DNA of 64,000 nt. Source: Sporothrix humicola. Lineage: Eukaryota; Ascomycota; Sordariomycetes; Ophiostomatales; Ophiostomataceae. The notes under the pieces are model-generated. The model was not told where the DNA came from. It did not search any database and saw nothing but the letters and a program-made list of their open reading frames with translations. The translations under genes and the position numbers were made by a program. The DNA lies in contig WNYE01000047.1 in assembly GCA_021396245.1 (NCBI GenBank), positions 186,001 through 250,000 of the forward strand. Reading direction: 5' to 3'. Positions 1 through 9,155 of the stretch are shown here, one piece after another. Every line of letters begins with the position of its first letter. Position 1 is the stretch's first letter.

Positions 1-22
1 TCGCAACTTCGTCGCTCGTGAT

Positions 23-861
23 TTATTGCCGCGGCGCAGCGACCGGCTCCCACGAGTTGATCTTGGGCTTGGTGGTGCTGTAGGTCTTGAAGGCGGAGCG
101 GGTGCCGGTGAAGTTGGGGCGGTGTTCGGGGGCGGTCCAGGAGCGGGCGGCCGAGGTGGCGGTGAGAGGGTCGTTTGGGGGCGGGGTGTCGACGGTGTAT
201 GCGAGCCAGGCGTGCCAGAAGGGTTCGACTTGGGAGCTGAGAAAACACGAGCGTCAGCGAGTGTTTTGAGTGTTTTTGCGTATTTGAGCCACGAACGAGC
301 GCAGCGAGTGAGGAGAGAAAAGAAAGGCGAGCGCAGCGAGGACAGAAAGGACAGAAACTTACGCATCAAAGTCCTTGCTCTTGTAGTCGACCCAGCGAGT
401 GCGGACTGTATTGTTAGGTCAGCGAGAGCGATATAGATGGAGACGCTTTAAGTTCTGGGGACTCACGCGGCAGCTCCTCCTGCATGTTCTCAAAGAACTT
501 GTTGCCGTACTTATCGGTGCCGATGAGGGTGCCGGCCTTGGTGTCGCCAATGTACTATGGAGGTTAGTGTCCTGTCCTTGTCTGGAGTCGAGTCGATCGG
601 GTCAAGCCTGTCGTCGATTCGATTCAATTCAATCGATCCGTCGATCGTCGATCGTCGGTCATCGGGTGGAAGCGCAACATACGTTCAATTGGTGCCAGTA
701 TTCCTAGGACGAGTTAGCAAAGATGTTAAGAAAGGGGAAGGGTACGAGAGAGCAGCCTGCCGGCCGTGCTACGGCTGTCGCCAGCCTCGTCGTCATCGTC
801 GTCGACTCACCTTGATACCGATCCGGCGCAGGTAGCCGAGCGTCCGCGTAATGGTCGACAT
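23..861 (-). CDS. NDUFA12: NADH:ubiquinone oxidoreductase subunit NDUFA12 (B17.2), complex I accessory subunit
   Basis: Accessory subunit of mitochondrial respiratory complex I, on the matrix arm. Five exons on the minus strand join in frame: 861-811, 703-683, 554-467, 405-363 and 236-23, giving 138 residues. All donors are GTRAGT-like (gtgagt, gtatgt, gtgagt, gtaagt) and all acceptors end in AG. The protein starts MSTITRTLGYLRRIGIK, then EYWHQLNYIGDTKAG, LIGTDKYGNKFFENM, TRWVDYKSKDFDASQVEPFW and a C-terminal block with W-T-A-P-E-H-R-P-N-F-T-G-T and YSTTKPKINSWEP. These are the conserved B17.2 family blocks in the usual order, and the length is normal. Exon 2 encodes only seven residues. The last intron (237-362) carries the GAGCGCAGCGAGGAC repeat. 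It diverges from PGS1 (another mitochondrial protein) across a 489 bp promoter. The identification is firm; exon joins were inferred by eye from splice consensus and reading phase. Confidence 0.93.
289..350. repeat. GCGAGCGCAGCGAGGA-type repeat inside the last NDUFA12 intron
   Basis: Two imperfect copies (around 296-313 and 327-342) of a purine-rich GC motif, GAGCGCAGCGAGGAC-like, lie just inside the donor of this minus-strand intron. Read on the gene strand the repeat is pyrimidine-rich. The same motif recurs at 3193-3302 and 18614-18725. Confidence 0.8.
571..665. repeat. TCGAT-rich low-complexity tract in an NDUFA12 intron
   Basis: Intron 2 of NDUFA12 holds clustered TCGA/CGAT words (for example cgatccgtcgatcgtcgatc near 637) and a short ATTCAATTCAATC run. 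It is simple-sequence DNA without coding potential. Confidence 0.6.
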
Positions 862-1350
862 GGTGGGCGGGTGTGTGGGAGGAGAGGAGAGTGGACAGAA
901 GAATATGTCGTCGGGTGTTGTGCGTCAATCGCGCGTCGTGTCGTTGTCGCTGTCGTCGTCGTCGTCGCGAGCGAATTGATGAGGTCCAAATCTTTCCCGC
1001 TTTTCGGTTTGGCGATGCCGGTGGGTCCTGAGTTCATTGTCCCGGCTGGACCAGGCCAGCCAATCACAGAGCTTGGTTTGCTCACCACCAAAGTTCAGGA
1101 AAATGACCAAAATGCACCAAAAAGAGCAAGTGCCACCAACTGGCGGCCACCACCAGCGACTGCCAAAAATGACGACTAGCGTCACCAGAAATTCGGCAAC
1201 TAAAAATAAAGGGAAAGAGAAAGGGAAAAGAAAACAACAGAACAAGATAACAGACGAATTTAAATTCAAGGAGAGCAAGACGACAACGTCAATTGAATTG
1301 TGTGCTTACGGTCTTTCTTCTCGCCAGTCGTCCAGCTGCGCACCTCCAGC
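862..1350. promoter_or_regulatory. Shared divergent promoter region of NDUFA12 and PGS1
   Basis: A gene-free 489 bp stretch lies between the two divergent start codons. It holds GTCGTCGTC simple repeats near 950-970 and an A-rich tract at 1200-1245. No TATA box stands out. The PGS1 reading frame is open upstream of 1351, so the left edge of its leader is not sharply defined. Confidence 0.5.
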
Positions 1351-3192
1351 ATGACCATCCGGGGAGCTCGGGCAGCCCGCCCACGGCTACAGCTCCAAGA
1401 GCTCCAAAACAAAAGTCAAAAGACAAGGACACAACGGCCAAGAACAGCTCGGCCTTCCGCTTCCCAGCAGTGTGAGCGGTTTGCCAGCTCGAGCGCTCGC
1501 CAAGCACAGTCTGGTCTCTCCCAAACATTAAAGTCACAATGGGGCCAGTCGTGGACGCGGTGCTGCCGGCGGATGTCCATGTCGACGACGGCCTCGAATG
1601 CTGTGGCGGAAGCTCCGCTGCGGCCGTCCATGGTGGCCGGTGTGTCTTCGGCGGCAGCTACGGCTACTGCCACAGCAGCTTCTGCCGCGTTGCTGCTGGC
1701 CCCCCTCGTGGCTGAGCTCGACAAGATGGCCCCCCGCGTCGATATCCACGGCTCGCAGGTCCGCGTGATTGAGACGCCGGCCGAGTTCTACGACACCATG
1801 AAGCAGATGATTTTGGGGGCAAAGCGGCGCATCTTTCTGTCGACGCTCTACATTGGCACGTCGGAACGAGAATTGGTGGAGACGTTGCAAAAGGCACTGC
1901 GGGCGAACCCCCAGCTAGAGCTACATATTTTGACGGATGCGCTGCGAGGAACGAGAGAAAGCCCGCGGCCGTCTTCTGCTTCACTTCTGGCCCCCCTTGT
2001 GGCCGAGTTTGGACCGGACCGCGTCGACATCCGCATGTACCACACGCCAAATTTGACGGGCCTGCGCAAAAAGTACATTCCCAAACGCATCAACGAGGGC
2101 TGGGGACTGCAGCACATGAAGCTGTACGGCGTGGACGACAGCATTCTTTTGTCAGGGGCCAACCTGTCGACCGACTACTTTACCAACCGGCAGGACCGGT
2201 ACCACGTTTTCGACTCGCGGGAACTGACGGATGCCTACTGGAAATTACAGAAAGGCGTGGCCTCGGTCAGTTTCCGGATCGAGCCCGAGTCGACTTCTCT
2301 AAAAGAAGAAGGATTCAACATGGTCTGGCCGGCGACGAATGCGGCGCCGTCGCCGCTTGAGGCGCCTCGAGAGTTTGTCGCCAAAGCGACGGGCGTCCTG
2401 CGAGGGCTGATACAGCCGGCGGCCAACGCAGAGAGTCCTTTACTAGGAGAGGGTGACAAAAAATCTGCCACCGACAAAGACACCTCCGTCTATGTCTTGG
2501 CGCAAATGACGCAGCTGCTCAAGCCGGACACGTCGACGGAGCGGCCTGCTCTCACCCACATCCTGAAAACACTGGCTGCGCCCCAGTACGCCACCGCCTC
2601 GTCGTGGACGTTTACCGCCGGCTACTTCAACCCGGCGCCGTCGCTGACCAAGTTGTTGCTGGCAACGTCTGCACGCCAAGGAAACACGGTCATTACGGCC
2701 GCGCCCCAGGCCAACGGCTTCTACGGATCGGCCGGTGTGTCGTCGCTGCTGCCGGATGCCTACACGTTCTTGGCGCACCGGTTCTTGAAGGCCGTGCAGA
2801 CTCAAAAGAGAGGAGACGCCATTACTCTCAAGGAGTGGCGGAAGGGAACCGTTGGCGAGCCGGGTGGGTGGACCTACCACGCGAAAGGATTGTGGGTGAC
2901 ATTAGCCCCGACCGAAAAGACCAACGACGAGACGGATAACGACAGTGCAGTCTTGTCCGTCATTGGCAGCTCAAACTACACCAAGCGCAGCTACAGCCTC
3001 GACCTCGAGGCGAACGCGTTGGTGGTGACGCGCAACCCTGAACTGCAGCAGCGACTGGCGGAAGAACAGGCGTGGCTGCAGACACACGCGGCGGCCGTGA
3101 CGAGGGACGATTTTGCGCGGTCAGAGCGGCGGGTGCGGCTGCACGTGAGGGTGGCCATGTGGATTGTGCAGGCCGTGGGTGGGCAGTTGTAG
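1351..3192 (+). CDS. PGS1: CDP-diacylglycerol--glycerol-3-phosphate 3-phosphatidyltransferase (phosphatidylglycerophosphate synthase)
   Basis: Makes phosphatidylglycerophosphate from CDP-diacylglycerol and glycerol-3-phosphate, the committed step to phosphatidylglycerol and cardiolipin at the mitochondrial inner membrane. It belongs to the phospholipase D superfamily with two HKD motifs: HMKLYGVDD (His about residue 255), followed by LLSGANLSTDYFTNRQDRY, and a second one, YHAKGLW (His about 510), followed by VIGSSNYTKRSYSLD. The conserved PGS1 block GSQVRVIETPAEFYDTMKQM precedes the first motif. I chose the first in-frame ATG at 1351 (613 residues) because the Arg/Ser-rich, acid-poor N-terminus looks like a mitochondrial presequence. 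An alternative start at 1573 gives 539 residues, closer to the yeast length. No intron is evident. The identification is firm; the start is uncertain. Confidence 0.92.
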   Translation: MTIRGARAARPRLQLQELQNKSQKTRTQRPRTARPSASQQCERFASSSARQAQSGLSQTLKSQWGQSWTRCCRRMSMSTTASNAVAEAPLRPSMVAGVSSAAATATATAASAALLLAPLVAELDKMAPRVDIHGSQVRVIETPAEFYDTMKQMILGAKRRIFLSTLYIGTSERELVETLQKALRANPQLELHILTDALRGTRESPRPSSASLLAPLVAEFGPDRVDIRMYHTPNLTGLRKKYIPKRINEGWGLQHMKLYGVDDSILLSGANLSTDYFTNRQDRYHVFDSRELTDAYWKLQKGVASVSFRIEPESTSLKEEGFNMVWPATNAAPSPLEAPREFVAKATGVLRGLIQPAANAESPLLGEGDKKSATDKDTSVYVLAQMTQLLKPDTSTERPALTHILKTLAAPQYATASSWTFTAGYFNPAPSLTKLLLATSARQGNTVITAAPQANGFYGSAGVSSLLPDAYTFLAHRFLKAVQTQKRGDAITLKEWRKGTVGEPGGWTYHAKGLWVTLAPTEKTNDETDNDSAVLSVIGSSNYTKRSYSLDLEANALVVTRNPELQQRLAEEQAWLQTHAAAVTRDDFARSERRVRLHVRVAMWIVQAVGGQL

Positions 3193-3302
3193 CGAGCGAT
3201 GACAATCAACGAGCGAAGCGAGGACAAACACGAGTGAGCGCAGCGAGCGAGGACCAAAAGCGAGTAAGCGCAGCGAGCGAGGACAAAAAAGAAAGAAAGC
3301 GA
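3193..3302. repeat. GCGAGCGAAGCGAGGAC repeat cluster directly after the PGS1 stop codon
   Basis: At least four imperfect copies of GAGCGAAGCGAGGACA / GAGCGCAGCGAGCGAGGAC begin immediately at the PGS1 stop codon and extend about 110 bp. They share the motif found in introns at 289-350 and 18614-18725. Confidence 0.85.
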
Positions 3303-3655
3303 GGGCGGAGGGAGGGAGTCCGCCCAGATAGCCGGGCCGGGGACCAGCCGTGTCTGGGAGGTTAACCAGTGTTGTGGACTGGCTGCTGGCGTGGGTAATT
3401 TGGATTTGGGAAAAGAGTGGAGTGGAAAGACGGGACGATAATTACGATCCGCGCACGTTTGCAGACTTTTGAGTCTACCAGGGACAAATTCAGGCACGGA
3501 AGAGAGCATGGGTCCAAATGGCAGCAAATGGCAGCAAATAACGCGGAACGACAAAGATCACCAAATAAGCCTTGTCCCGAGAAATCAAATCAATATCGAC
3601 AATCACTACCCACGATCTCGTCAACCGTCGATATGGCCTACATGGGCGACAAAAA
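3303..3655. other. Intergenic, 5' region of the GH5 gene
   Basis: No gene seen. It holds a duplicated AAATGGCAGC word around 3517-3537 and a pyrimidine-rich stretch closer to the cellulase start. Confidence 0.5.
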
Positions 3656-3662
3656 TATAAAA
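3656..3662 (+). promoter_or_regulatory. TATA box of the GH5 endoglucanase gene
   Basis: TATAAAA lies 74 bp before the GH5 start codon, followed by a C/T-rich leader ending CTCACCATG. Spacing and context fit a fungal core promoter. Confidence 0.65.
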
Positions 3663-3735
3663 CCCCAGTGCCATCCTTGGCCTCTCCTCCTTCCACGATC
3701 ACCTCCACAGCAGCATCGCTTCCCTCACACTCACC

Positions 3736-4899
3736 ATGAAGTCCTCTATCCTGTCGTTCTTGGCCCTGGCCGGGCAGGCATCCGCCACGATCTACTATGC
3801 GGGCGTGGCCGAGTCGGGCGGCGAGTTTGGCGTGTGGAGCCCGACAGGGACGGCCGGCGCCGGTCTGCCCGGTCGCTTTGGTGTCGACTACCAGTTTATC
3901 AGCACGTCGGCGGTGGACACGCACGTCGACAAGAATGGTCTGAACCTGTTCCGTGTTGCGTTCCTTCTCGAGAGAATGTGCCCTCTGGCCACCGGCTTGG
4001 GCTCTACCTTTAACGAGACGCACTTTTCGCTCTACAAGGAGGCCATTGACTACATTACGGTCACCAAGAAGGCGTACGCCATTCTCGACCCGCACAACTA
4101 CATGCGCTACAACAACCCGTCGTCGCAGCCCATGTCGGGCAGTGTGATTGGAAACACGAGCGATGTCACGGCGGCGACGACGGCCCAGTTCGGCGCGTTC
4201 TGGGGCGAGCTTGCAAAGCGCTTCCAGAACAACTCGCGCGTCATCTTTGGGCTCATGAACGAGCCGCACGACATGCCGTCGTCTTTGGTCTTGGCCAACA
4301 ACCAGGCGGCCGTCGACGCGATCCGGGCGAGCGGCGCCACGTCCAACCTCATTATTGCGCCCGGCAACTCGTGGACGGGCGGGCACAGCTGGACGCAGGG
4401 CGGCGCCGAGGCGTCGTCGCAGTGGCTCAACAAGCTGGTCGACCCATCGAACAACACCGCCATCGACATCCACGAGTATTTGGACAGCGACTACAGCGGC
4501 ACCCATGCGGCGTGCACGGCGGATGCCAAGACGAACCTGGACGGCGTCACTGCCTGGTTGAAGGCGAACAACCTCAAAGCGTTCATCACCGAGTTCGGCG
4601 CAAGCAACGCCACCGGCTGCGCCGCCATGCTCGGCGACATGCTCGACTACATGGCCGCCCACGACGAGTACATTGGCTGGACCGCCTGGGCCGCGGGGCC
4701 CTTTTGGGGCGCGGCGAGCCCGTGCTGCACCGACTCCAAGCAGTACGGCAGCCTCGAGCCCGGCAGCAAGGCCGGTGACGGCGGGCCGTCGCTCTACGAC
4801 ACCGTCTGGACGCCCGTCATCCAGCCCAAGGTGCCGGCGCTGCTGCAGTGGACGGGCGGTGCCAGTGTTCATGGTGGCGAACTGACGAAGAAGGCTTGA
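3736..4899 (+). CDS. Secreted GH5 endo-beta-1,4-glucanase (cellulase), no cellulose-binding module
   Basis: Probable extracellular endoglucanase that cuts internal beta-1,4 bonds in cellulose. The 387-residue product starts with a signal peptide, MKSSILSFLALAGQASA. The GH5 TIM-barrel follows directly: FRVAFLLERMCP, YAILDPHNYMRYNN, VIFGLMNEPHDM with the acid/base Glu at about residue 176, IDIHEYLDSDYSGTH, and KAFITEFGAS with the nucleophile Glu at about 286, ending in YIGWTAWAAGPFWG. Several N-x-S/T sites suggest glycosylation. There is no CBM1 or Ser/Thr linker at either end, so this is a catalytic domain only. The layout resembles the fungal EG II-type group (GH5_5). Single exon, start in a good Kozak context (CACCATGA). 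The family is firm; the exact substrate is inferred. Confidence 0.93.
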   Translation: MKSSILSFLALAGQASATIYYAGVAESGGEFGVWSPTGTAGAGLPGRFGVDYQFISTSAVDTHVDKNGLNLFRVAFLLERMCPLATGLGSTFNETHFSLYKEAIDYITVTKKAYAILDPHNYMRYNNPSSQPMSGSVIGNTSDVTAATTAQFGAFWGELAKRFQNNSRVIFGLMNEPHDMPSSLVLANNQAAVDAIRASGATSNLIIAPGNSWTGGHSWTQGGAEASSQWLNKLVDPSNNTAIDIHEYLDSDYSGTHAACTADAKTNLDGVTAWLKANNLKAFITEFGASNATGCAAMLGDMLDYMAAHDEYIGWTAWAAGPFWGAASPCCTDSKQYGSLEPGSKAGDGGPSLYDTVWTPVIQPKVPALLQWTGGASVHGGELTKKA

Positions 4900-5533
4900 G
4901 AGAGGAGGTGGTGGATTGTTCGCCGTAGGCGGACAATCATGTAAGAATAAAAGTACATACTGAATAAAAGGAGAATGGAAACTAGCAATTTTGAAACATT
5001 GAAAAGATAATCTTTACAAGAAATGAGATGGAATACTTTAGCTGAAAATAGATAACAAAGCGACCCTTACTTCAATCGTTGTCATTTGTTGTTTGCATCC
5101 ACACCCTCAATGGAATCCTTCCAACCAGTTTGTCACGGATGCGGCCGCGGACTTGTGTTTTCACTGTGTTGTTTGCATTTGTTCACATTTACTTGCATTC
5201 ACTGCCATTCACTGCTATTTGTTTACCGTTTGTTACCATTGTTCCTTTGGGGACAAAAGGGCTGTGGACCTATTTTTATGCAGGCCAGGCGCGCTCTTTG
5301 TTCTGGCTGCGGCCAAAACTAACGGAACCAGAAAGGGGGTAAAGCGCACAAAAGAGGTAAAAAGTGGCCGGTCCATTCCCAAAGAATCTAAAAGTAAACA
5401 GAACAAAGACAACCTGCAACGAAAGAGTCAATGGGGAATCAATAAACGAATAAACGAAAAATGGGAACAAACCGAATAAAAGAAGAAAGCGATGAAAAAG
5501 AGTCAAGGGAATCAAAAGAGAAAAGAGTCAGAG
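4900..5533. other. Intergenic AT-rich region
   Basis: No gene seen. It contains short direct repeats around 5195-5235 (CATTCACTGCCATTCACTGC) and an A-rich tract at 5380-5530 that leads into the next promoter. Confidence 0.5.
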
Positions 5534-5541
5534 TATATAAA
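5534..5541 (+). promoter_or_regulatory. TATA box of the small membrane-protein gene at 5703
   Basis: TATATAAA is followed by a C/T-rich leader. The first ATG after the expected transcription start is the one at 5703. Confidence 0.55.
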
Positions 5542-5702
5542 TGAGATGAATTCCTTCCTTCTCTCTACACTTGTGAACATTCTCATTATCCTCAGCATCA
5601 GCAACTTACGACTTTACGACTTACGAATCTACTCTTGTGTGTATCACCATATCACCATATTCATCGTCCATTCCCTTCATCTAGACCCTCCCCCTCTCCT
5701 AC

Positions 5703-6221
5703 ATGATCACAAAACAGACGGCCCACAACGCCCAAATGTGCATATCGTCGGCGTGCCGCACGGTGACCATTGTTGTTTTGGTCGGGACTGGCGTGCTGAT
5801 CTGCGTCACAGTCGTCGTTATTGTGTGCTCCAAGCAAGGCTACCGCAAGGTCAAGAAGACTGTGATAAACAGAGCCATGGGACTTTTCAGACGCTCGCGG
5901 AAGACGGAGGACGAGAGTGACGAAGAGCAACTGCGCCCGCAGCAGCAGCAGCAGCCGCTCCAGCCGTTCCCGGCACCGATGGGCCAGCCCGCACCCGTCC
6001 AGGCTGTCCACCAGCCGTACGAAGCCCCCTACGAGGCGCCGTACCCCCAGCGGCAGTGGCGGTCGTCTGAGAAGCAGTACCAGACCCAGACCGAGAGCCA
6101 ACCGCAGCCGGAGCGTCATCTGACGCTTTGCAACACCATCCCCGAAGAGGACCGGCCTCAAACTCCTTCTGAGAAGTGGGACAGCCGGGCCCGAGTGGGA
6201 AACCTAATGTCGTCCATGTAG
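5703..6221 (+). CDS. Small single-pass membrane protein, function unknown
   Basis: I do not recognise this 172-residue protein. A hydrophobic segment at about residues 20-42 (VVLVGTGVLICVTVVVIVC) is followed at once by a basic stretch (YRKVKKTVINRAM, FRRSRK), so the C-terminal part is probably cytosolic. The tail is acidic (EDESDEEQ), then Gln/Pro-rich with an internal duplication QPYEAPYEAPYPQ, and ends in EDRPQTPSEKWDSR. There is no classical signal peptide, and two Cys sit before the membrane segment. The start is the first ATG after a TATA box at 5534. The next gene (7114) has a similar layout, which suggests a local pair. The open frame and composition support a real gene; function is open. 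Confidence 0.7.
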   Translation: MITKQTAHNAQMCISSACRTVTIVVLVGTGVLICVTVVVIVCSKQGYRKVKKTVINRAMGLFRRSRKTEDESDEEQLRPQQQQQPLQPFPAPMGQPAPVQAVHQPYEAPYEAPYPQRQWRSSEKQYQTQTESQPQPERHLTLCNTIPEEDRPQTPSEKWDSRARVGNLMSSM

Positions 6222-7113
6222 GTTATCCTCCGCATGGCAATCACGATTATACGACGTTTTGATTTCTGTTCTTATTTTACCAACTGTATTACATCATCAA
6301 TGTACCCTCCGGCGCGCCCCGTACTTCTTTCTTTTCGTCTTGGATCCTCATTTCTTAATCATTTCTGTGTCATCATTCAGTCGACGGACTACAAACTACA
6401 AACTACGGACTGACTAACACTCTCGACAGCCGCGTCCGCAGTTTCTTCTATCTCTAGTGGTATACTCCATCGACCCAATTATGCTTTTATCATACCTTTA
6501 TCATAATAGAACTCTCAATACTTGCATATTTTTTTCTGATAGACTGTGAAGACTGTAAACACCGCAGTTGATGATAATTTGTATTTATTGGACACCCCCG
6601 GCGTCTACGTAATATACTTTAAAGTAGCGGACCGGTCGGTGCTAGCCGGTTGCAAGTTGGTGATAGCTTCGTTTTTGGCCAAGGCTAGAAACTCTAAAGT
6701 CACTGCATCGACTACAATATACATGCTTGATGACTGTGCATCACTGCGCAGACTAAAATATCAAATGTATCTTTCTGAAAATACGTATGCCTGGCTCAAG
6801 TGACATGCTTAGCGTTCGCACAACTTTTTTTCTCTCATGGGTTTGATTTTTGAATATTTTCCATCACGCTTGGTCTCGTCTCCTATTTTCCATCAACATT
6901 GCCGCTTTCCTTCATCAACTTTGACCTCGTTTCATCCTTTCCAACGTCGAAAATATTGTCAACACCTTTCAAGACTCTCTTTGATAGCCACACCTTACCA
7001 CGATCTTCTTTCCGGCCGAATACGTCTCTCACGGTATATCAAGACTAGCCAACTCAAAATCCACCAAGATATCCATCGACAACTTCTCCCATCAACAACC
7101 ACACACACCCGCC
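6222..7113. other. Intergenic and leader region
   Basis: AT-rich to about 6830, then C/T-rich with many CATC/CCATCAAC words typical of a fungal 5' leader up to 7113. A reading frame at 6546-6803 has no ATG start and no recognisable domain, so I do not call it. Confidence 0.45.
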
Positions 7114-7572
7114 ACGACGCAGCAAGAGGGGAAGAACTTTTGCCTGCTCCTCCTCATCCTCCCCGTCATCGCTTTCACCGTCTTCATGTACAAGCGCGGC
7201 AACCGCGTCAAGCAGGACCTCGAGGCGGCCAACGACGTCGCCATGTGCGCCTACTACGAGCAGCAGCGCCGCATCGCCCAGCACGAGCGCGCCCGCCGCC
7301 TCGCCGCCAACCCGCGGCGGCAGTGGCCCAGACTGACGATCCCGCAGACGGGCCCACCACCGCCGTACACGGCCATGCCGGGGGCGAGGGATGTGCCGCT
7401 GCCGGCGTACTGCGAGGCGGAGGGAGAGGTTGGCCAGGTGCGGGCAGTACCAACTCCACAGGCGGCACATGCAAGGGCGAGCGCGCGAGCAGGACAGGAG
7501 CTGCATGCCGATGCAGAAGATGTCCCGCGGCCAGGCGAGTTTGTCCACAACCATGGCAACATGGACTACTAG
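7114..7572 (+). CDS. Small single-pass membrane protein with a PPxY motif; 5' end uncertain (no upstream ATG)
   Basis: Unknown protein. The frame encodes TTQQEGKNF, a hydrophobic segment CLLLLILPVIAFTVFM, then a basic stop-transfer stretch YKRGNRVKQ and a polar tail with GPPPPYTAM, which contains a PPxY motif (a class I WW-domain ligand), and LPAYCE. The first ATG in frame is at 7186, inside the membrane segment, and would delete it. Upstream the frame stays open to 6988 without an ATG; an ACG codon in a GCCACGACG context at 7114 sits where a start would be expected. Possible explanations are ACG initiation, an unseen 5' exon, or a gene that lost its start. The layout parallels the gene at 5703. 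Existence is moderately supported; function is unknown. Confidence 0.5.
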   Translation, partial: TTQQEGKNFCLLLLILPVIAFTVFMYKRGNRVKQDLEAANDVAMCAYYEQQRRIAQHERARRLAANPRRQWPRLTIPQTGPPPPYTAMPGARDVPLPAYCEAEGEVGQVRAVPTPQAAHARASARAGQELHADAEDVPRPGEFVHNHGNMDY

Positions 7573-8555
7573 ACGGGTGACGAGTGACGACTTGGCAACT
7601 CGTTGTCTGTGTTGTTGGATGGTGACGATGGACATGCTCTGTAATTCTGAATGACTGATGAAAGCTTGTGGAATTATACCCGAGATACCCCAGATACCCT
7701 TTCTTTTATAGCAAACAAAAGTTATTGTTCCTTCTCAATGAGTCTCATGTTTTCATACGAACTTGCAAGTCCTGTAGTATTCATGATTTGAATTTTGGAG
7801 TAGTAACCGAGTAACGGAAAGAAGCTATCTATCGTATTTGTTTGTGATGTTTCCCTTATCGCTGGCTTGTGAATGAAATGAGAAGAAAAAAAAAGAGTGA
7901 TGAAGAATAGAGACGAATAAAAGAGACACAGACCCGGATGCTTCGTCCCCTTCCATCCTTGAAACCAGGCCCACAATGAACAATGACCACCATATATCCC
8001 TGCTCTCCGTTCACAGTCAAGTGTGTCTTTTTTTTTTCATCTGTATGACACAGAATAAAAATCCAAACAAGTTTTGTGTGACCACCCAAAGCCCCAAAAT
8101 TACATGGTCTAAGATTTTGTGAAAAAAGCTGACAAGAAAAGGGGAGAAGCGAAGAAATAGGGAGATGGGCGTGGAGAGAGGGAGGCGGGAATGGAAATGG
8201 GCAAGAAGGAAGAGGAGCGAGCCGAAAAGAGAAGAGGAAAGTAATGAGAAAAAGTGATGAGAGAAAGAAAGATAGAAAGACGAATGACACCATGATAATG
8301 ACAGTATGTTGGCCAACGCCGGACACGCCAAAGAAATATGTACAAAGGAGAGGTCGAAAAAGAAGAGACGAAAAGAGACGAAAAAGAATCGAAGATGGGG
8401 TATCGAAAGTGTTGGTCCTGACGTTCACCTCGGCCTGGACGTGGTCCGATATTGCCCTGAGAACTGAGACAGCTCGAACCCCGTTACCAGGCTAGGCGAA
8501 CAAGAGTGGCAGACTGAGACGGACAGAGTCGAGGTCGTGTTACCTCCCGTACTGT
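7573..8555. other. Convergent intergenic region
   Basis: 3' regions of the converging genes at 7572 and 8556. The plus strand is purine-rich from about 8110 to 8400. No gene seen. Confidence 0.5.
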
Positions 8556-9155
8556 TCACGAATTCTTCTGCCCCCAGATCGGGGCGCCCAGCGGCTTGCT
8601 GATACCCAAGCCCACGCCCACGGCAATCCCCACCACCAGCAGCACAATCAGCACCTTGCAAATCAGCCGGTTGCGCTTGCTCAGCCGCGACAGCCACGAG
8701 CACGACCGCCGCGCCTTTTGCTCCTTGGCCTTTTTCTTCCAGTGGCTCTGGCCGGGCCAGACTTGCGAGTCTCCTAGGCCGCGGCACGCAATGGACCGCC
8801 GGCCTTGGCCATTGCCGTTGGTCGTGTTCGTCGCCTCACTAGTGGTGTGTGTGATCATGGCCTCGACGTCCGTGTCGAACGGATTCTGGTGCACGGATGA
8901 GGGTGTTGAGAGGTCGGAGGGCCGGGGAACGGCCTCTTCGCCCAGGCTTAGACGTCCGTTCTTTTCGTTCGTCTTTGACGTTGACGTGCTGGCGCTGGCA
9001 ATGACGGTGGCCGATGCCAGCGAGTTTTGTGACGGCTTCTCCATAATGTAGTGTGTTGTTTCTATTGTGCGGAGGTTGTGGCTCTGGTTCTGGTGCTGGC
9101 TCTTCTCGTCGACCGTCTCTGTGTCGGCCACAAAGGGCGAGTTGTTTGTGACCAT
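8556..9155 (-). CDS. Conserved fungal C-terminally anchored membrane protein, function unknown
   Basis: The 199-residue product has a long polar Ser/Thr-rich N-terminal half and a conserved-looking C-terminal block: WPGQSHWKKKAKEQKARR, then SRLSKRNRLICK, a membrane helix at about residues 166-185 (CKVLIVLLVVGIAVGVGLGI) and SKPLGAPIWGQ. The basic flank before the helix predicts a cytosolic N-terminus, as in a tail-anchored or single-pass protein. I recall this W-P-G...K-K-K...SKPLGA arrangement from uncharacterised proteins of filamentous ascomycetes, without known function. The start is the first ATG in the frame. No intron. Its upstream region (from 9156) is the long gene-free stretch described next. 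Confidence 0.75.
   Translation of the reverse strand: MVTNNSPFVADTETVDEKSQHQNQSHNLRTIETTHYIMEKPSQNSLASATVIASASTSTSKTNEKNGRLSLGEEAVPRPSDLSTPSSVHQNPFDTDVEAMITHTTSEATNTTNGNGQGRRSIACRGLGDSQVWPGQSHWKKKAKEQKARRSCSWLSRLSKRNRLICKVLIVLLVVGIAVGVGLGISKPLGAPIWGQKNS

Noticed and set aside
1300..1350. Upstream extension of the PGS1 frame
   Set aside because: The frame opens at a GTG; the first ATG is at 1351, so the extension is not used as coding sequence.
6546..6803. 85-codon frame between the two small membrane genes
   Set aside because: It starts with GTG, has no nearby ATG at its beginning and no family signal; non-ATG starts are rare in fungal nuclear genes.
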